64,000 nt of DNA from positions 186,001-250,000 of the forward strand of contig NZ_SOMG01000014.1 in NCBI RefSeq assembly GCF_004402045.1, in the 5' to 3' direction. The notes below the pieces were generated by a model. It did not search any database, was not told the origin of the DNA, and worked only from the letters and a program-made list of their open reading frames with translations. This stretch comes from Lelliottia nimipressuralis. Its GTDB lineage: Bacteria > Pseudomonadota > Gammaproteobacteria > Enterobacterales > Enterobacteriaceae. The translations under genes were made by a program, and so were the position numbers. Below, piece after piece: positions 34,413 to 45,743 of the stretch; within the stretch, counting starts at the first letter, position 1, and each line of letters opens with the position of its first letter.

Positions 34413-36256
34413 TTATTGCCACCGCCGGTCACGTCGACCACGGAAAAACCACGTTACTGCAGGCGATTACCGGCGTAAATGCCGACCGCCTGCCGGAAGA
34501 GAAAAAGCGCGGCATGACCATCGATCTCGGCTATGCCTACTGGCCCCAGCCCGATGGTCGCGTTCTGGGTTTTATTGATGTACCGGGGCATGAAAAGTTT
34601 CTGTCTAACATGCTGGCGGGTGTGGGGGGCATCGATCATGCCCTGCTGGTGGTGGCCTGTGATGACGGCGTCATGGCGCAAACCCGCGAGCATCTGGCGA
34701 TCCTGCAGCTGACCGGCAACCCGCAGCTGACCGTGGCGCTGACCAAAGCCGATCGCGTGGACGACGCGCGCGTCAGCGAGGTGCGCGAAACGGTGCAGGC
34801 AACCTTACGAGAATATGGTTTTGCCGATGCAGCGCTTTTTGTCACCGTGGCAACAGAAGGGCGAGGTATCGACGAACTTCGCCACCATTTACAGCACCTT
34901 TCGTCACGTAGCCACGCCAGCCATCACCGTTTCCGTCTGGCCATTGACCGGGCGTTTACCGTCAAAGGCGCGGGTCTGGTGGTTACCGGTACGGCGCTGA
35001 GCGGTGAAGTAAAAGTGGGGGATAGCCTGTGGCTGACGGGCGTTAACAAACCGATGCGCGTGCGCGGTCTGCATGCGCAAAACCAGCCCACAGAGCAGGC
35101 CCACGCCGGGCAGCGGATCGCGCTTAACATTGCCGGGGATGCGGAAAAAGAGCAGCTTAACCGCGGCGACTGGCTGCTCGCCGACGCCCCACCTGAACCG
35201 TCTGAACGCGTCATTGTCTCCCTGCAGACGCACGCGCCCCTGAGCCAATGGCAGCCGCTGCATATCCACCACGCGGCCAGCCATATCACCGGGCGCGTGT
35301 CGCTGCTGGAAAACGACCTTGCCGAACTGGTTTTCGATTCGCCGCTTTGGCTTGCAGACAACGATCGTCTGGTACTGCGTGATATTTCCGCGCGCGAAAC
35401 GCTGGCCGGGGCGCGGGTGGTGGTGCTTAACCCACCGCGACGCGGCAAGCGTAAACCTGAATATCTGCAATGGCTGGCAGCGCTGGCGCAGGCCAGAGAG
35501 GATAGCGCCGCGCTACAGGTGCATCTTGAGCGCGGTGCGGTGAGCCTTAAGGATTTTGCATGGGCACGCCAGCTGAGCGGGGAAGGTTTACGTCAGCTGA
35601 CCCAGGAGCCGGGCTTTATTCAGGCCGGAAACAGCTTGCTCAACGCCCCGGTTGCGGCAAACTGGCAGCGTAAGATACTGAACACGCTCGCAACTTACCA
35701 TGAACAGCATCAGGATGAGCCTGGCCCGGGTCGTGAACGTCTGCGACGCATGGCGCTGCCGATGGAAGACGATGCGCTGGTGCTGCTCCTGATTGAAAAC
35801 ATGCGCGAAAGTGGGGCGATCAAAAGCCACCACGGCTGGCTACATCTGCCGGATCACAAGGCCGGATTCACCGCAGAGCAAGAGGCTATATGGCAAAAAG
35901 TGGCCCCGCTGTTTGGCGATGAGCCGTGGTGGGTTCGCGATCTGGCTCGCGAAACGAACGCCGACGAGCAGGTGATGCGTCAGGTGTTGCGCCATGCGGC
36001 GCAGCAGGGGCTGATAGTCGCGATCGTGAAAGATCGTTATTACCGTAACGATCGTATTGTTGCGTTTGCGAACCTGATCCGCGAGCTGGATCAGGAGCGG
36101 GGTTCAACCTGCGCCGCTGATTTCCGCGACCGACTGAACGTGGGCCGCAAGCTGGCGATTCAGATCCTGGAGTATTTTAATCGCATCGGCTTTACCCGCC
36201 GTCGCGGTAACGATCATGTCCTGCGAGATTCGCTGTTATTTCCTGAAACTCCGTGA
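34409..36256 (+). CDS. selB: Selenocysteine-specific elongation factor SelB
   Basis: GTPase delivering Sec-tRNA to UGA codons followed by a SECIS hairpin. 615 residues: EF-Tu-like G domain with [10 protein letters not shown] (7-16), DVPGHEKF and TKADRV; two beta-barrel domains; and four C-terminal winged helices (about 380-615) that bind SECIS RNA. ATGA overlap with selA. No selenoprotein gene with an in-frame UGA was recognised in this window. Confidence 0.97.
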   Translation: MIIATAGHVDHGKTTLLQAITGVNADRLPEEKKRGMTIDLGYAYWPQPDGRVLGFIDVPGHEKFLSNMLAGVGGIDHALLVVACDDGVMAQTREHLAILQLTGNPQLTVALTKADRVDDARVSEVRETVQATLREYGFADAALFVTVATEGRGIDELRHHLQHLSSRSHASHHRFRLAIDRAFTVKGAGLVVTGTALSGEVKVGDSLWLTGVNKPMRVRGLHAQNQPTEQAHAGQRIALNIAGDAEKEQLNRGDWLLADAPPEPSERVIVSLQTHAPLSQWQPLHIHHAASHITGRVSLLENDLAELVFDSPLWLADNDRLVLRDISARETLAGARVVVLNPPRRGKRKPEYLQWLAALAQAREDSAALQVHLERGAVSLKDFAWARQLSGEGLRQLTQEPGFIQAGNSLLNAPVAANWQRKILNTLATYHEQHQDEPGPGRERLRRMALPMEDDALVLLLIENMRESGAIKSHHGWLHLPDHKAGFTAEQEAIWQKVAPLFGDEPWWVRDLARETNADEQVMRQVLRHAAQQGLIVAIVKDRYYRNDRIVAFANLIRELDQERGSTCAADFRDRLNVGRKLAIQILEYFNRIGFTRRRGNDHVLRDSLLFPETP

Positions 36257-36342
36257 CCCCTGTCGTAAACACCGTTACCGGCTGGCGAGAAAATCGCCAG
36301 CCGGAACTACCCTTGTTGTACACCAACAGCAAGGAGACGGTC

Positions 36343-37881
36343 ATGACAAACAATCCTCCCTCATCGCGTATCCAGCCCGGCGAGTATGGTTTTCCCCTCA
36401 AGCTGAAGCCCCGTTATGACAACTTTATCGGCGGCGACTGGGTCGCTCCCGTCGACGGCGAATACTATTCCAACCTGACCCCCGTTACCGGCCAGCCGCT
36501 GTGTGAGATAGCCAGCTCCGGCAAGCGCGATATCGATCTGGCGCTGGATGCGGCGCATAAAGCGAAAGATAAATGGGGCCATACCTCCGTTCAGGACCGT
36601 GCGGCCATTTTGTTCAAAATTGCCGACCGGATGGAGCAAAATCTGGAGCTGCTGGCGACGGCAGAAACCTGGGATAACGGCAAGCCGATCCGGGAAACCA
36701 TGGCGGCAGACGTGCCGCTGGCCATTGACCACTTCCGCTATTTTGCCTCCTGTATTCGCGCGCAGGAGGGCGGAATAAGTGAGGTTGACAGCGACACCGT
36801 GGCGTATCACTTCCATGAACCGCTGGGCGTGGTCGGGCAAATTATTCCGTGGAACTTCCCGCTGCTGATGGCGAGCTGGAAAATGGCGCCGGCGCTGGCG
36901 GCCGGAAACTGTATTGTGCTTAAACCGGCGCGTCTGACCCCGCTCTCGGTTCTGCTGCTGATGGAAATCGTCGGCGATCTTCTGCCGCCGGGCGTGATTA
37001 ACGTGGTGAACGGTGCGGGCGGTGAGATAGGTGAATATCTGGCCACCTCAAAACGTATCGCCAAAGTGGCGTTTACCGGCTCGACGGAAGTGGGTCAGCA
37101 GATTATGCAGTACGCCACGCAGAACATCATTCCGGTGACCCTGGAGCTGGGCGGGAAATCCCCGAACATCTTCTTCGCAGACGTGATGGAAGAAGAAGAT
37201 GCCTTCTTCGATAAAGCCCTGGAAGGGTTTGCGCTGTTTGCGTTTAACCAGGGCGAAGTCTGTACCTGCCCAAGCCGCGCGCTGGTGCAGGAGTCCATCT
37301 ATGAGCGCTTTATGGAGCGTGCCATTCGCCGCGTCGAATCTATCCGCAGCGGTAACCCGCTCGATAACGTCACGCAGATGGGGGCGCAGGTCTCGCATGG
37401 ACAGCTGGAAACTATCCTCAACTACATTGATATCGGCAAGAAAGAGGGCGCGGATATTCTGACCGGTGGTCGCCGTAAAATGCTGGGTGGGGATCTGCAG
37501 GAAGGGTATTACCTTGAGCCGACGATCCTGTTCGGTCAGAACAACATGCGCGTTTTTCAGGAGGAGATTTTCGGACCGGTGCTGGCCGTGACCACCTTCA
37601 AAACGATGGAGGAGGCGCTGGAAATTGCCAACGACACACCGTATGGCCTGGGGGCGGGCGTCTGGAGCCGCAACGGTAATCTGGCGTATAAAATGGGTCG
37701 AGGTATTCAGGCCGGGCGCGTATGGACCAATTGCTACCACGCCTATCCGGCACACGCGGCTTTTGGGGGTTATAAGCAATCGGGCATCGGTCGTGAAACC
37801 CATAAGATGATGCTGGAGCATTACCAGCAGACGAAATGTCTGCTGGTCAGCTACTCTGATAAACCGCTGGGGCTGTTCTAA
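36343..37881 (+). CDS. aldB: Aldehyde dehydrogenase AldB
   Basis: 512-residue NADP-dependent aldehyde dehydrogenase (acetaldehyde and related substrates in E. coli). Visible: [13 protein letters not shown] cofactor site, FTGSTEVGQ glycine loop, [10 protein letters not shown] with catalytic Glu, and [12 protein letters not shown] with catalytic Cys. ATG 36343 has AAGGAG. In E. coli it is a stationary-phase, CRP/Fis-controlled gene; those sites were not sought in detail. Its stop overlaps the convergent yiaU stop. Confidence 0.96.
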   Translation: MTNNPPSSRIQPGEYGFPLKLKPRYDNFIGGDWVAPVDGEYYSNLTPVTGQPLCEIASSGKRDIDLALDAAHKAKDKWGHTSVQDRAAILFKIADRMEQNLELLATAETWDNGKPIRETMAADVPLAIDHFRYFASCIRAQEGGISEVDSDTVAYHFHEPLGVVGQIIPWNFPLLMASWKMAPALAAGNCIVLKPARLTPLSVLLLMEIVGDLLPPGVINVVNGAGGEIGEYLATSKRIAKVAFTGSTEVGQQIMQYATQNIIPVTLELGGKSPNIFFADVMEEEDAFFDKALEGFALFAFNQGEVCTCPSRALVQESIYERFMERAIRRVESIRSGNPLDNVTQMGAQVSHGQLETILNYIDIGKKEGADILTGGRRKMLGGDLQEGYYLEPTILFGQNNMRVFQEEIFGPVLAVTTFKTMEEALEIANDTPYGLGAGVWSRNGNLAYKMGRGIQAGRVWTNCYHAYPAHAAFGGYKQSGIGRETHKMMLEHYQQTKCLLVSYSDKPLGLF

Positions 37882-38843
37882 TCGCCCAGCTCAGGCCGTC
37901 CATGGGCGGCCTGAGCAATTTGCTGGCGCAGGCAGTTGAGGACGCCATCCAGAACGTATTGCACACGCCAGGGCTGGTATTCGCGTTTGCGGAAAATGGC
38001 CGTCAGATCGAGCCACCACTCCTCCTGATGCGGGAAGCAGGGAACCAGCATCCCTGTTGTTAATTCTTTTTTCAGACTCTCTTTTGGCGCAAAAACAATC
38101 CCAAGGTTATTTCTTGCCAGCTCCAGGGCTGTCTGCGTATTGTCGCAAATATAATTACCGGTTACCCGGTAATCATGCACGTTATCACTGCCGTGCACGC
38201 GAAAGCGCCAGATGTTTGCATCATCGACCAGCATGGAGTCAATGAGAATGCAGGAGTGATTAATTAACTCTTCAGGTCCCGTCAGGGGATGTTTATTTAA
38301 ATATTCAACGGTTGCAAATGCCGTAACGGAATATTTTGTCAACACGCTGGCGACCAGGCTTTCATCTTTCGGTTGAGCATAGGTAATTAAAATATCGCAG
38401 TCATCCGGAAAGGAAACACCTTCTGAAAATTCATTACGGTCCAGGTTGTAGGTTTTCAGGGAGATGCGGATGTCACCAATGTCCTCTATCTGATGGATCA
38501 CGTGGCGCGCAAGATAGGTCACGATACCTGTTGGGGCATAGATCGTGACTTTTCCGCGCTTTTCATGCTTGTAATCAGCAATGAAGTTAACAAGTTGACT
38601 GTTCTTATCCAGCGTAGCATTCACGTAGGGAAGTAACGCTTCGCCAAACTGGGTAAGGGCCAGCTGACGAGTGGTGCGCTCGAATACCTTGAGCCCAACC
38701 CGCGTTTCAAAATCAGACAGATATTTACTGACGTTGGCCTGCGCCATGCCCAGCAGGGCGGCGGCATCACCAATGCTGTGGGTTGCGGCAATGACGGAAA
38801 TAATTTTTAATTCGCGTGGCTTTAGCTGTAATTTACTCATCAT
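37878..38843 (-). CDS. yiaU: LysR-family transcriptional regulator YiaU
   Basis: 321 residues from ATG 38843; GTG 38849 and ATG 38840 are alternatives. Winged helix (about 5-65, [20 protein letters not shown]) and a LysR substrate-binding domain. Divergent from yiaT with a 117-base shared control region, the usual LysR layout. Effector unknown. Confidence 0.9.
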   Translation of the reverse strand: MMSKLQLKPRELKIISVIAATHSIGDAAALLGMAQANVSKYLSDFETRVGLKVFERTTRQLALTQFGEALLPYVNATLDKNSQLVNFIADYKHEKRGKVTIYAPTGIVTYLARHVIHQIEDIGDIRISLKTYNLDRNEFSEGVSFPDDCDILITYAQPKDESLVASVLTKYSVTAFATVEYLNKHPLTGPEELINHSCILIDSMLVDDANIWRFRVHGSDNVHDYRVTGNYICDNTQTALELARNNLGIVFAPKESLKKELTTGMLVPCFPHQEEWWLDLTAIFRKREYQPWRVQYVLDGVLNCLRQQIAQAAHGRPELGD

Positions 38844-38960
38844 GCGCACCCATCTATATGATTTTATATATAATATTATATAAACCGCAGCGTTGCATTG
38901 GCAAATTTGTAACCATTATTATTCGCCTCGCTTGTTTGGCATTTAAATGGATTACATGTA

Positions 38961-39701
38961 ATGACTATTAAATACAATTTACTCATCGCTGCCACGTTAT
39001 TTGCAACATCCTCTGCAATGGCCGGTGACTTTTCACTTGGAGCGGGGGCTGTATTTAATGAGTCTCCTTACAAAGGATATAATGAAAATACCAGTGCAGT
39101 ACCGTTAATTAGCTACGAAGGCGACAGATTCTATGTTCGCCAGACCACGGGCGGATGGATCCTGTGGAAAGATGCAAAAAATGAATTCAGCCTGACCGCG
39201 TCGTGGATGCCGCTGCATTTTGATCCTGATGATAACGACGACCATCAGATGAAGCAGCTGGATGAGCGCAAAGCATCCGCCTTCCTCGGCGGCGCCTACT
39301 ACCGCCACGAGAGCTGGGGTTCTCTGAAAGTAGCCGTCTCTGGTGATGCGATGGATGAAAGCGGCGGCGTGATGGGCGAAGTATCGTACTTCCGTCCAAT
39401 CAGAATGGAACGCCTGACTCTGACGCCATCGATCGGCGTTTTCTACAGCGATGAAAGCTATAACGACTACTACTACGGTGTATCCGGCAGCGAGTCTCGC
39501 CGCTCGGGTATGGATGAATACACCGCCGGCGACAGCTGGACGCCATACGTCGGCCTGGCGGCTAAATATCAGTTAACCCAGAAGCTGTATCTCAACGCCA
39601 GCGCGGTTTATACCGTATTACCTGACGACGTGAAGAACAGCCCGATGATCGACCGCGACGACAGCTTCGCGCTGATGACCGGCCTGACCTGGCGTTTCTG
39701 A
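38961..39701 (+). CDS. yiaT: Outer-membrane MipA/OmpV family protein YiaT
   Basis: 246 residues with a signal peptide of 21 (ending SSAMA) and a beta-barrel of the MipA/OmpV family, ending in the outer-membrane assembly signal FALMTGLTWRF with terminal Phe. Family members have been linked to scaffolding of murein synthesis or to osmolyte/sugar passage; the role of YiaT is not known. Likely regulated by YiaU. Confidence 0.92.
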   Translation: MTIKYNLLIAATLFATSSAMAGDFSLGAGAVFNESPYKGYNENTSAVPLISYEGDRFYVRQTTGGWILWKDAKNEFSLTASWMPLHFDPDDNDDHQMKQLDERKASAFLGGAYYRHESWGSLKVAVSGDAMDESGGVMGEVSYFRPIRMERLTLTPSIGVFYSDESYNDYYYGVSGSESRRSGMDEYTAGDSWTPYVGLAAKYQLTQKLYLNASAVYTVLPDDVKNSPMIDRDDSFALMTGLTWRF

Positions 39702-39710
39702 TGCAGTAAA

Positions 39711-39770
39711 GCCGGGTGGCGGCTTCGCCTTATTACTCCCTCTCCCGTGGGAGAGGGTTGGGGTGAGGGC
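39711..39770. repeat. Half REP plus dispersed palindromic repeat, copy 3
   Basis: GCCGGGTGGCGGCTTCGCCTTA (39711-39732) is one arm of a REP. Four bases later (39736-39770) comes CTCCCTCTCCCGTGGGAGAG extended by GGTTGGGGTGAGGG, the second repeat family. It separates yiaT from the convergent GH127 gene and may serve as terminator. Confidence 0.8.
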
Positions 39771-39786
39771 AACAGGCCGCAGATAT

Positions 39787-41736
39787 TCAGCCTTCATCTA
39801 CCCAAATCCGCATTTCCCCTTCTCCCCGGTTTGCCCAACTGAACCAGGGAACAAAGGTCAGCGTCTGGGGCTGACGTTGTACCGGCGAGCGATCATACTG
39901 CCACAGCGCATCCGTATCCTTCACGTGACCCCCCATCCCCTCTGTCTGAATCAGCATCTTGTGTGCAAATATCCCGCGCCCTTCAAAGACCCGAAATTCG
40001 CTGCCAGCAGGCAGGGAGAGGTTATGTAAGTTCGCCCCGTTATCGGCCTCTTCCAGGCAGTAGACCAGCGGACCGCGCTGCAGGGCGACTTTGCCCGCCT
40101 GTTGGCGTACCTGCGGGTTTCCGTACACGCGGCGAACCGGCATCGGTAGCGTCAGCGTGACGACATCTCCTTCTTGCCAGGTACGGGTCAGGTAGAAATA
40201 TCCCCGGGAGATTTCACCCGCAACGGTTTCACCGTTCAACGACACGGCAGGTGCCGCGCACCAGTCCGGGAGGCGCAGGGCCACGGTATGCCTCACCGGC
40301 ACAGGCGAGACGATCTCGATATTCACCTCTTCCTGCCACGGATAATTGCCTCTAATTCGCAGCGCCAGGGTTTCGTCGCCAACCGGAATGGTGACATCGT
40401 TGCCCACGTAGAGATTTATAAACAGCGCATCCGGGCGAACGGTGTAAATGTAATGCCCCAGCGACGTCAGCACGCGCGCGATATTCGGCGGGCAACAGGC
40501 GCAGCCAAACCAGCGCTGGCGGACGGGTTTCACGTGATCGTAGATATGGTTGAATGCCTGGGTTTTCGGATGTACCTCCAGCGGGTTCACATAGAAGAAG
40601 TGTTTTCCGTCCAGCGCCATGCCGCCAAGCACCGTGTTGTATAGCGCGCGCTCCATCACGTCGGCGTAGTGGCCGTCGGCCTCCATCTCCAGCATCCGGC
40701 GGGCAAACATCATCAGACCGATGGAGGCGCAGCTTTCGGCATAGACCGTATCGTTGGGTAAATCATAATCGCTGCTGAAGGCTTCACCGCTGCTTTGCGA
40801 CCCGATCCCGCCGGTAATATACAGCTGGCGCTGCGCCATGTTTTTCCACAGCCGCAGGCAGTCCTGTCGTTTACCCTCGTCATGGCTCAGGCGTGCCAGA
40901 TGCGCCATGCCCGCCATCAGGTAGACAAAACGCACCGCGTGTCCAATAGCTGTTTGCTGTTTGGCAAGCGGCTGATGCGCCTGGCTGTAGGCTTTGTCTT
41001 TGACCATCCATGCCGGGCCATAGGTGTTCCAGTATGACGTTCTGCCGCGCTTCTCATATTCGATATCGTAGAAGTGAGGCTGCACGCCGCGTTGTTCAAT
41101 GAAATATTTCACCAGCGAGAGATAACGTGGCTCCTGCGTGACGTCGTAAAGCCGCATCAGCGCCAGCTCGATTTCCGGGTGGCCCGGATAACCGTGTAAC
41201 TGGTTCTCACCGGGGCCAAACACGCTGTCGATATGGTCTGCCAGCCTGCACACCACCTCCAGCAGACGGCGTTTTCCGGTTCCCTGAAAATACGCCACGC
41301 CGGCCTCAATCATATGCCCGGCGCAGTACAGTTCGTGGCATTCGGCCAGATTGGTCCAGCGCTCGTCGGGGGCCTTTACCGTAAAGTACGTGTTGAGATA
41401 ACCATCTTCACACTGCGCTGCGGCAATCAGTTCAATGACCTCGTCGGCGGTTTTTTCCAGTTCAGCATCCGGTTTCTGGCACAGCGACCACGCCACGGCT
41501 TCCAGCCATTTCGCCACGTCGCTGTCCTGAAACACCATGCCGTAGAACTCGCCCTGCTCCTGGCCCGCCGCAATGCGGAAGTTGGTGATGGCGTGGCTGG
41601 GTTCGGCTTCCGTCACGCGATCGTTCAGCGCGTCCCACTGGTAGGGGATCACCACCTCACGTACCAGCCGTTGATACTGCCCGAGAAACGGGTCGTTAAT
41701 TTTCAGTTGATGCAGGTCGGCTTCCATAATGGACAT
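39787..41736 (-). CDS. GH127 beta-L-arabinofuranosidase
   Basis: 649-residue glycoside hydrolase family 127 enzyme, probably cytoplasmic (no signal peptide), releasing L-arabinose from beta-L-arabinofuranosyl oligosaccharides such as those on hydroxyproline-rich plant glycoproteins. Residues equivalent to the known zinc/nucleophile set of HypBA1 are present: Glu318 (acid/base, SSGEAF), Glu334 and Cys336 (YAESCASIG), and the Cys414-Cys415 pair (CACCPPN). ATG 41736 (MSIMEADLHQ) is preceded by GAGGAG. Transcribed just after the GPH transporter with a 10-base gap. Confidence 0.92.
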   Translation of the reverse strand: MSIMEADLHQLKINDPFLGQYQRLVREVVIPYQWDALNDRVTEAEPSHAITNFRIAAGQEQGEFYGMVFQDSDVAKWLEAVAWSLCQKPDAELEKTADEVIELIAAAQCEDGYLNTYFTVKAPDERWTNLAECHELYCAGHMIEAGVAYFQGTGKRRLLEVVCRLADHIDSVFGPGENQLHGYPGHPEIELALMRLYDVTQEPRYLSLVKYFIEQRGVQPHFYDIEYEKRGRTSYWNTYGPAWMVKDKAYSQAHQPLAKQQTAIGHAVRFVYLMAGMAHLARLSHDEGKRQDCLRLWKNMAQRQLYITGGIGSQSSGEAFSSDYDLPNDTVYAESCASIGLMMFARRMLEMEADGHYADVMERALYNTVLGGMALDGKHFFYVNPLEVHPKTQAFNHIYDHVKPVRQRWFGCACCPPNIARVLTSLGHYIYTVRPDALFINLYVGNDVTIPVGDETLALRIRGNYPWQEEVNIEIVSPVPVRHTVALRLPDWCAAPAVSLNGETVAGEISRGYFYLTRTWQEGDVVTLTLPMPVRRVYGNPQVRQQAGKVALQRGPLVYCLEEADNGANLHNLSLPAGSEFRVFEGRGIFAHKMLIQTEGMGGHVKDTDALWQYDRSPVQRQPQTLTFVPWFSWANRGEGEMRIWVDEG

Positions 41737-41746
41737 CGTGTTCTCC

Positions 41747-43147
41747 TCAGGAGGGTATGTGACGCTGGCGCAGGTCGGTTGCAATGCGCGACATCATAGG
41801 GTTGTTGAGTCTGCACCAGCGGATAGAGACGGCCAGCAGCAGATGAAAAAGGGCAGGCAGCAGCGTCTCCATGGCGGTGATGCCCTGCAGTGAAGCAGGC
41901 GTCTGATTGCCCGCGCCTGGCTGGTAGGCGACGGCGATAAACACCAGGCTGATGATCCCCGCGCTGGATGCCCACGCAAGCTTGATGAAAAACAGGTTGA
42001 AGGCGAAGTTCATGCCCGACGAGCGCACTCCGGTTTTCCACTCGCCGTAGTCGTCGGCAAACGCCATCAGCGAGAAGTGCAGCGGCAGGGTAAATCCGAG
42101 AATGACGCCATTGCTCAGAATGACGATCAACCAGAGCGTCTGGTGGGCCGGGCCGTCGGGCAGAAACCACATTCCCACCGCGAGCGCGGCGAGGACCAGG
42201 TTGGTGTAATAGTAGAGTTTGACGGTATCAACGCGGCGAGAAAGGGGGTTTACGATCACCGCGCCCAGAATAGCCGCAAAGGTCACCATGGTGAAAAACA
42301 GCGACGTGTATGCGGTGCTGCCCTGCAGCACGTAGGTGATGAAGTACATGTAACCGCCGCCGCGAATGTTAAACACGTTGATCAGCAGGAACGACATCAC
42401 CAGCATCAGCAGCAGCTGGTCGTTTTTACGCAGGCCGGCCAGATGCTCGCGTAGGGTGAATTTACCCATCAGCGCCAGCGGAACGCGCTCACGCACCCAG
42501 AAAAAGCAGCAGAGGAACATCATCACGGCGATAGCGCACAGTACGCCGACACCTAACTGGTAGCCCCGCGCGGCGTTGCCCTGGCCCAGTACCGCGACCA
42601 GCCACGGCAGGCCCACGGAGACCAAAAAGCCGGCCACACCGCACAGCACAAAGCGCCATGACTGGCAGGAGATTACCTCGCTGTGGCGGGTCGTCATGGT
42701 ATTGATCAGCGCGCAGTAGGGCACGTTGATGGCGGTATAGCCGACGGACAACAGCAGATAGGTTCCGAACGCCCAGGCGATTTTCACGCCCATGCTGGCT
42801 TCCGGTACGGTGAAGGTCAGCACGCCGATAATGCCGATGGGAAGCGCCACCCACAGCTGCCAGGGACGAAAACGTCCCCAGCGGCTTTGCGTGCGGTCGG
42901 CAATCACGCCCATCACCGGATCGGAAATGGCATCAAACACGCGCAGGGCGATAAACAGCGTACCCACGAGCGCCGGGGTCAGGCCAAAAATATCGGTATA
43001 GAAAAAAGTCAGAAAATTCATGATCAGGCAGGTAATCACCGTCCCGCCCGCATCGCCCAGGCCGTAGCCAATTTTTTCGCGGACGGACAAGCGGCTATCT
43101 GTTGCCTCTTGCGTCAGGTCTGATTCTGTAATTGGTGTGGAAGTCAT
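41747..43147 (-). CDS. GPH-family glycoside:cation symporter
   Basis: 466 residues, about 12 membrane helices, of the glycoside-pentoside-hexuronide (MelB/YicJ) family: [11 protein letters not shown] near the start, the conserved FYTDIFGL and [22 protein letters not shown] loop, and [10 protein letters not shown]. Presumably brings in the oligosaccharide cleaved by the GH127 enzyme. First gene of the two-gene operon, divergent from the AraC gene. Confidence 0.9.
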   Translation of the reverse strand: MTSTPITESDLTQEATDSRLSVREKIGYGLGDAGGTVITCLIMNFLTFFYTDIFGLTPALVGTLFIALRVFDAISDPVMGVIADRTQSRWGRFRPWQLWVALPIGIIGVLTFTVPEASMGVKIAWAFGTYLLLSVGYTAINVPYCALINTMTTRHSEVISCQSWRFVLCGVAGFLVSVGLPWLVAVLGQGNAARGYQLGVGVLCAIAVMMFLCCFFWVRERVPLALMGKFTLREHLAGLRKNDQLLLMLVMSFLLINVFNIRGGGYMYFITYVLQGSTAYTSLFFTMVTFAAILGAVIVNPLSRRVDTVKLYYYTNLVLAALAVGMWFLPDGPAHQTLWLIVILSNGVILGFTLPLHFSLMAFADDYGEWKTGVRSSGMNFAFNLFFIKLAWASSAGIISLVFIAVAYQPGAGNQTPASLQGITAMETLLPALFHLLLAVSIRWCRLNNPMMSRIATDLRQRHIPS

Positions 43148-43372
43148 CGGGTAACTCCTCGGTAATCGAATTTATTATCGTCTTTATGCAAGGTACGCAT
43201 TTATTCTGCACCGAATGGAGAGGCCAACAAGGGAAGGGAAAAGTATAAAAAGATGACGATTCCGACCTGATGATAAAAATGTGATTCCGATCGGACAGAT
43301 ATTCATATATTGATTAATAATCAATGTGTAAGTCGAATGTTGACGACAATAAAAGCGGAATGGTGAATATCC
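43148..43372. promoter_or_regulatory. Control region of the arabinoside cassette
   Basis: Divergent 225 bases. Direct repeats GATTCCGA at 43258-43265 and 43283-43290 (25 bp apart, the second within the palindrome TCCGATCGGA), and the 15-base palindrome TTGATTAATAATCAA (43310-43324), are candidate sites for the adjacent AraC-type activator. Confidence 0.45.
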
Positions 43373-44191
43373 ATGCTTGAATTATCCATAGCGCTTCCGA
43401 TTAACGTCCAGAATGGCGGGCTGTTTATTTCCAGGGGCGTGGGCCGCCACCCTGCGCGGAAGTTAACATCGTGGGAGATTATTTTTGTCGAAAAAGGGAC
43501 ATTAACGATCCAGGAAGAACAGCATGTCTTTGAGGTGAATGCGGGAGAAAGTTTGCTTCTCTGGCCGGGCCGTCGACATGTGGGCGTGGAGGATTTCCCG
43601 GCGGACCTGCGCTTTTACTGGCTCCATTTTGAGGTTGAAACACAACATGGTTTGTTGCCAAATGCCGCCCCTCTGGCAATAGAGCAACACTGTCGTGTAA
43701 GGGACGCGCAATATGTCATTGCGCTATTTCGGCAATTCCTCAGCGAGCAGGAGAAATTACAGCGAAGCGTGGCGCTGGAGATGATTTTATTATTGATTCT
43801 ACAGCAGTTGTCGAGCTCTTCGGGATATGAAGATAAAGCCGATGAGGCCGGTGCGGCGATGGCGTGGAAGGCGAAGCAACTTATTCGCACGCAGTTTCAT
43901 TTGCCGCTTTCTACGTCGCAGCTGGCAAAAGAGTTGCACTGCAATGCTGATTACCTCGGACGCGTGTTTCGCCGGACTTTCCATTTAACCCTGACGGAGG
44001 CAATACATCGCCAGCGCGTCAGGGCGGCAGAAAAGCTGTTGCTGGATGGCTCTGCCTCGCTCACCGAAGTGGCAACCCGCTGCGGTTTTAATGACGTGGG
44101 CTATTTTCGGCAGATATTTTCAAAACACACGGGCTTAACCCCCGCCGTCTGGAAACGGCGGTACTGTAAAGAGCATATTAATTCCGGCTGA
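43373..44191 (+). CDS. AraC-family transcriptional regulator of the arabinoside cassette
   Basis: 272 residues: an N-terminal cupin (about 10-140, FVEKGTLTIQEEQHVFEV, WPGRRHVG) for sugar sensing and a C-terminal double helix-turn-helix (about 170-270, TSQLAKELHCNADYLGRVFR and LTEVATRCGFNDVGYFRQIF). Divergent from the GPH/GH127 operon, which it probably activates. Its stop directly abuts the convergent sgbE stop. Confidence 0.88.
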   Translation: MLELSIALPINVQNGGLFISRGVGRHPARKLTSWEIIFVEKGTLTIQEEQHVFEVNAGESLLLWPGRRHVGVEDFPADLRFYWLHFEVETQHGLLPNAAPLAIEQHCRVRDAQYVIALFRQFLSEQEKLQRSVALEMILLLILQQLSSSSGYEDKADEAGAAMAWKAKQLIRTQFHLPLSTSQLAKELHCNADYLGRVFRRTFHLTLTEAIHRQRVRAAEKLLLDGSASLTEVATRCGFNDVGYFRQIFSKHTGLTPAVWKRRYCKEHINSG

Positions 44192-44887
44192 TCACTGGCC
44201 GTAATAGGCATTCGCCCCGTGCTTGCGCAGGTAATGTTTGTCGAGCAGTTCCTGCTGCATAACCGGTAACTGCGGTGCCAGCTGGCGCGAGAACAGGCCC
44301 ATGTACGCGCACTCTTCCAGCACGACGGCATTGTGGACCGCATCGGCAGCATCTTTACCCCAGGCGAACGGGCCGTGGGAGTGAACCAGAACCGCCGGGA
44401 TCTGCATTGGACTGAGATCGCGCTCCTCAAAGGTTTTAATGATCACTTCACCCGTCTGGTATTCGTACTCCCCTGCAATTTCGGCCGTGGTCATCAGGCG
44501 CGTGCAGGGAATTGGCCCGTAGAAATAGTCGGCGTGCGTTGTGCCCCACGCCGGTAAATCCAGCCCCGCCTGCGACCAGATGGTGGCGTGGCGGGAATGG
44601 GTGTGTACGATGCCGCCAATCTCTGGATAACGGCGATACAGCGCAAGATGGGTCGGCGTGTCTGACGAGGGCTTTTTGCTACCTTCGACCACCTCACCAG
44701 TGGCGATATTCACCACCACCATATCCTTTGCTGTCATCACCTCGTATTCCACGCCGGAGGGCTTGATGACCATCATGCCGCTTTCCCGGTCGACCGCGCT
44801 GACGTTTCCCCAGGTAAACGTCACCAGCTGGTGGGCAGGCAGCGCCAGGTTTGCCGCCAGCACCTCGTCTTTGAGTTTTTCTAACAT
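44192..44887 (-). CDS. sgbE: L-ribulose-5-phosphate 4-epimerase
   Basis: YiaS/SgbE, 231 residues, class II aldolase/epimerase fold converting L-ribulose 5-phosphate to D-xylulose 5-phosphate. Zinc His residues in [13 protein letters not shown], plus [14 protein letters not shown] and the tail [14 protein letters not shown] common to AraD/SgbE/UlaF. Last gene of the yia operon (yiaS), seven-base overlap with yiaR. Confidence 0.93.
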   Translation of the reverse strand: MLEKLKDEVLAANLALPAHQLVTFTWGNVSAVDRESGMMVIKPSGVEYEVMTAKDMVVVNIATGEVVEGSKKPSSDTPTHLALYRRYPEIGGIVHTHSRHATIWSQAGLDLPAWGTTHADYFYGPIPCTRLMTTAEIAGEYEYQTGEVIIKTFEERDLSPMQIPAVLVHSHGPFAWGKDAADAVHNAVVLEECAYMGLFSRQLAPQLPVMQQELLDKHYLRKHGANAYYGQ

Positions 44888-45741
44888 GCCATGCCTCCTT
44901 CCTGCATACGGGCTTCAATCCAGCGGCGCGCCTGGATAATCTCCAGCACCGGCTCTTTTGCTTTTTCAGTCCACATTTCAATCAGAAATGCGCCGCGATA
45001 GTTCAGCTGATTGAGCGTGTTAAACACGCCAACAAAATCGACGCAGCCTTCGCCAAACGGCACATCGCGGAACTGGCCGGGGCTTTGCTCGGTCACGGGT
45101 TGGGTATCTTTCAGGTGGATCGCAGCGATGCGGTCAATACCCAGTGTCAGCTCGGCAGCCACATCGTTGCCCCATGCGCTCAGGTTGCCGACGTCCGGGT
45201 AAACGCTGAACCACGGCGAGGCGAGCATGTCGTCCCATTTTTTCCATTTGCTGATGGAGTTCATAAACGCGGTGTCCATGATCTCCACCGCCAGCATCAC
45301 CTGTGCGGCAGCGGCTTGCTCTACGGCCCACGCCAGCCCTTCGGCAAAGCGCTGCTGCGTGCCCTCGTCGTGCTCTTCGTAGTACACGTCATAACCCGCA
45401 AGCTGGATGGTGCGAATGCCTAAGTCACGCGCCAGCTTAATGGCCTTCGTCATGATTTCTCGGGCCCGTTCGCGCACGGTTTCATCGCGGCTGCCAAATG
45501 GGAAGCGACGGTGGGCAGACAAACACATGGAGGGGATCGCCACGCCGGTCTCCAGCATCGCTTCCACCAGCGAGGCGCGCTGCGTGGTGCTCCACTCAAG
45601 GCGCGATAATCGTTCGTCGGTCTCGTCGACGGACATCTCAACAAAATCGAACCCGCAGCTTTTCGCCAGAACCAGGCGCTCGGGCCAGGAGAGATCTTTC
45701 GGCAGCGCTTTTTCGTAGATACCTAACGGATGCTGACGCAT
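44881..45741 (-). CDS. sgbU: L-xylulose/L-ribulose-5-phosphate 3-epimerase (YiaR/SgbU)
   Basis: 286-residue TIM barrel of the xylose-isomerase-like epimerase group (also UlaE), converting L-xylulose 5-phosphate to L-ribulose 5-phosphate. Metal residues lie in [31 protein letters not shown] and GAFLIEMW. Sits between the decarboxylase and the 4-epimerase in pathway order. Confidence 0.92.
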   Translation of the reverse strand: MRQHPLGIYEKALPKDLSWPERLVLAKSCGFDFVEMSVDETDERLSRLEWSTTQRASLVEAMLETGVAIPSMCLSAHRRFPFGSRDETVRERAREIMTKAIKLARDLGIRTIQLAGYDVYYEEHDEGTQQRFAEGLAWAVEQAAAAQVMLAVEIMDTAFMNSISKWKKWDDMLASPWFSVYPDVGNLSAWGNDVAAELTLGIDRIAAIHLKDTQPVTEQSPGQFRDVPFGEGCVDFVGVFNTLNQLNYRGAFLIEMWTEKAKEPVLEIIQARRWIEARMQEGGMAC

Positions 45742-45743
45742 GA

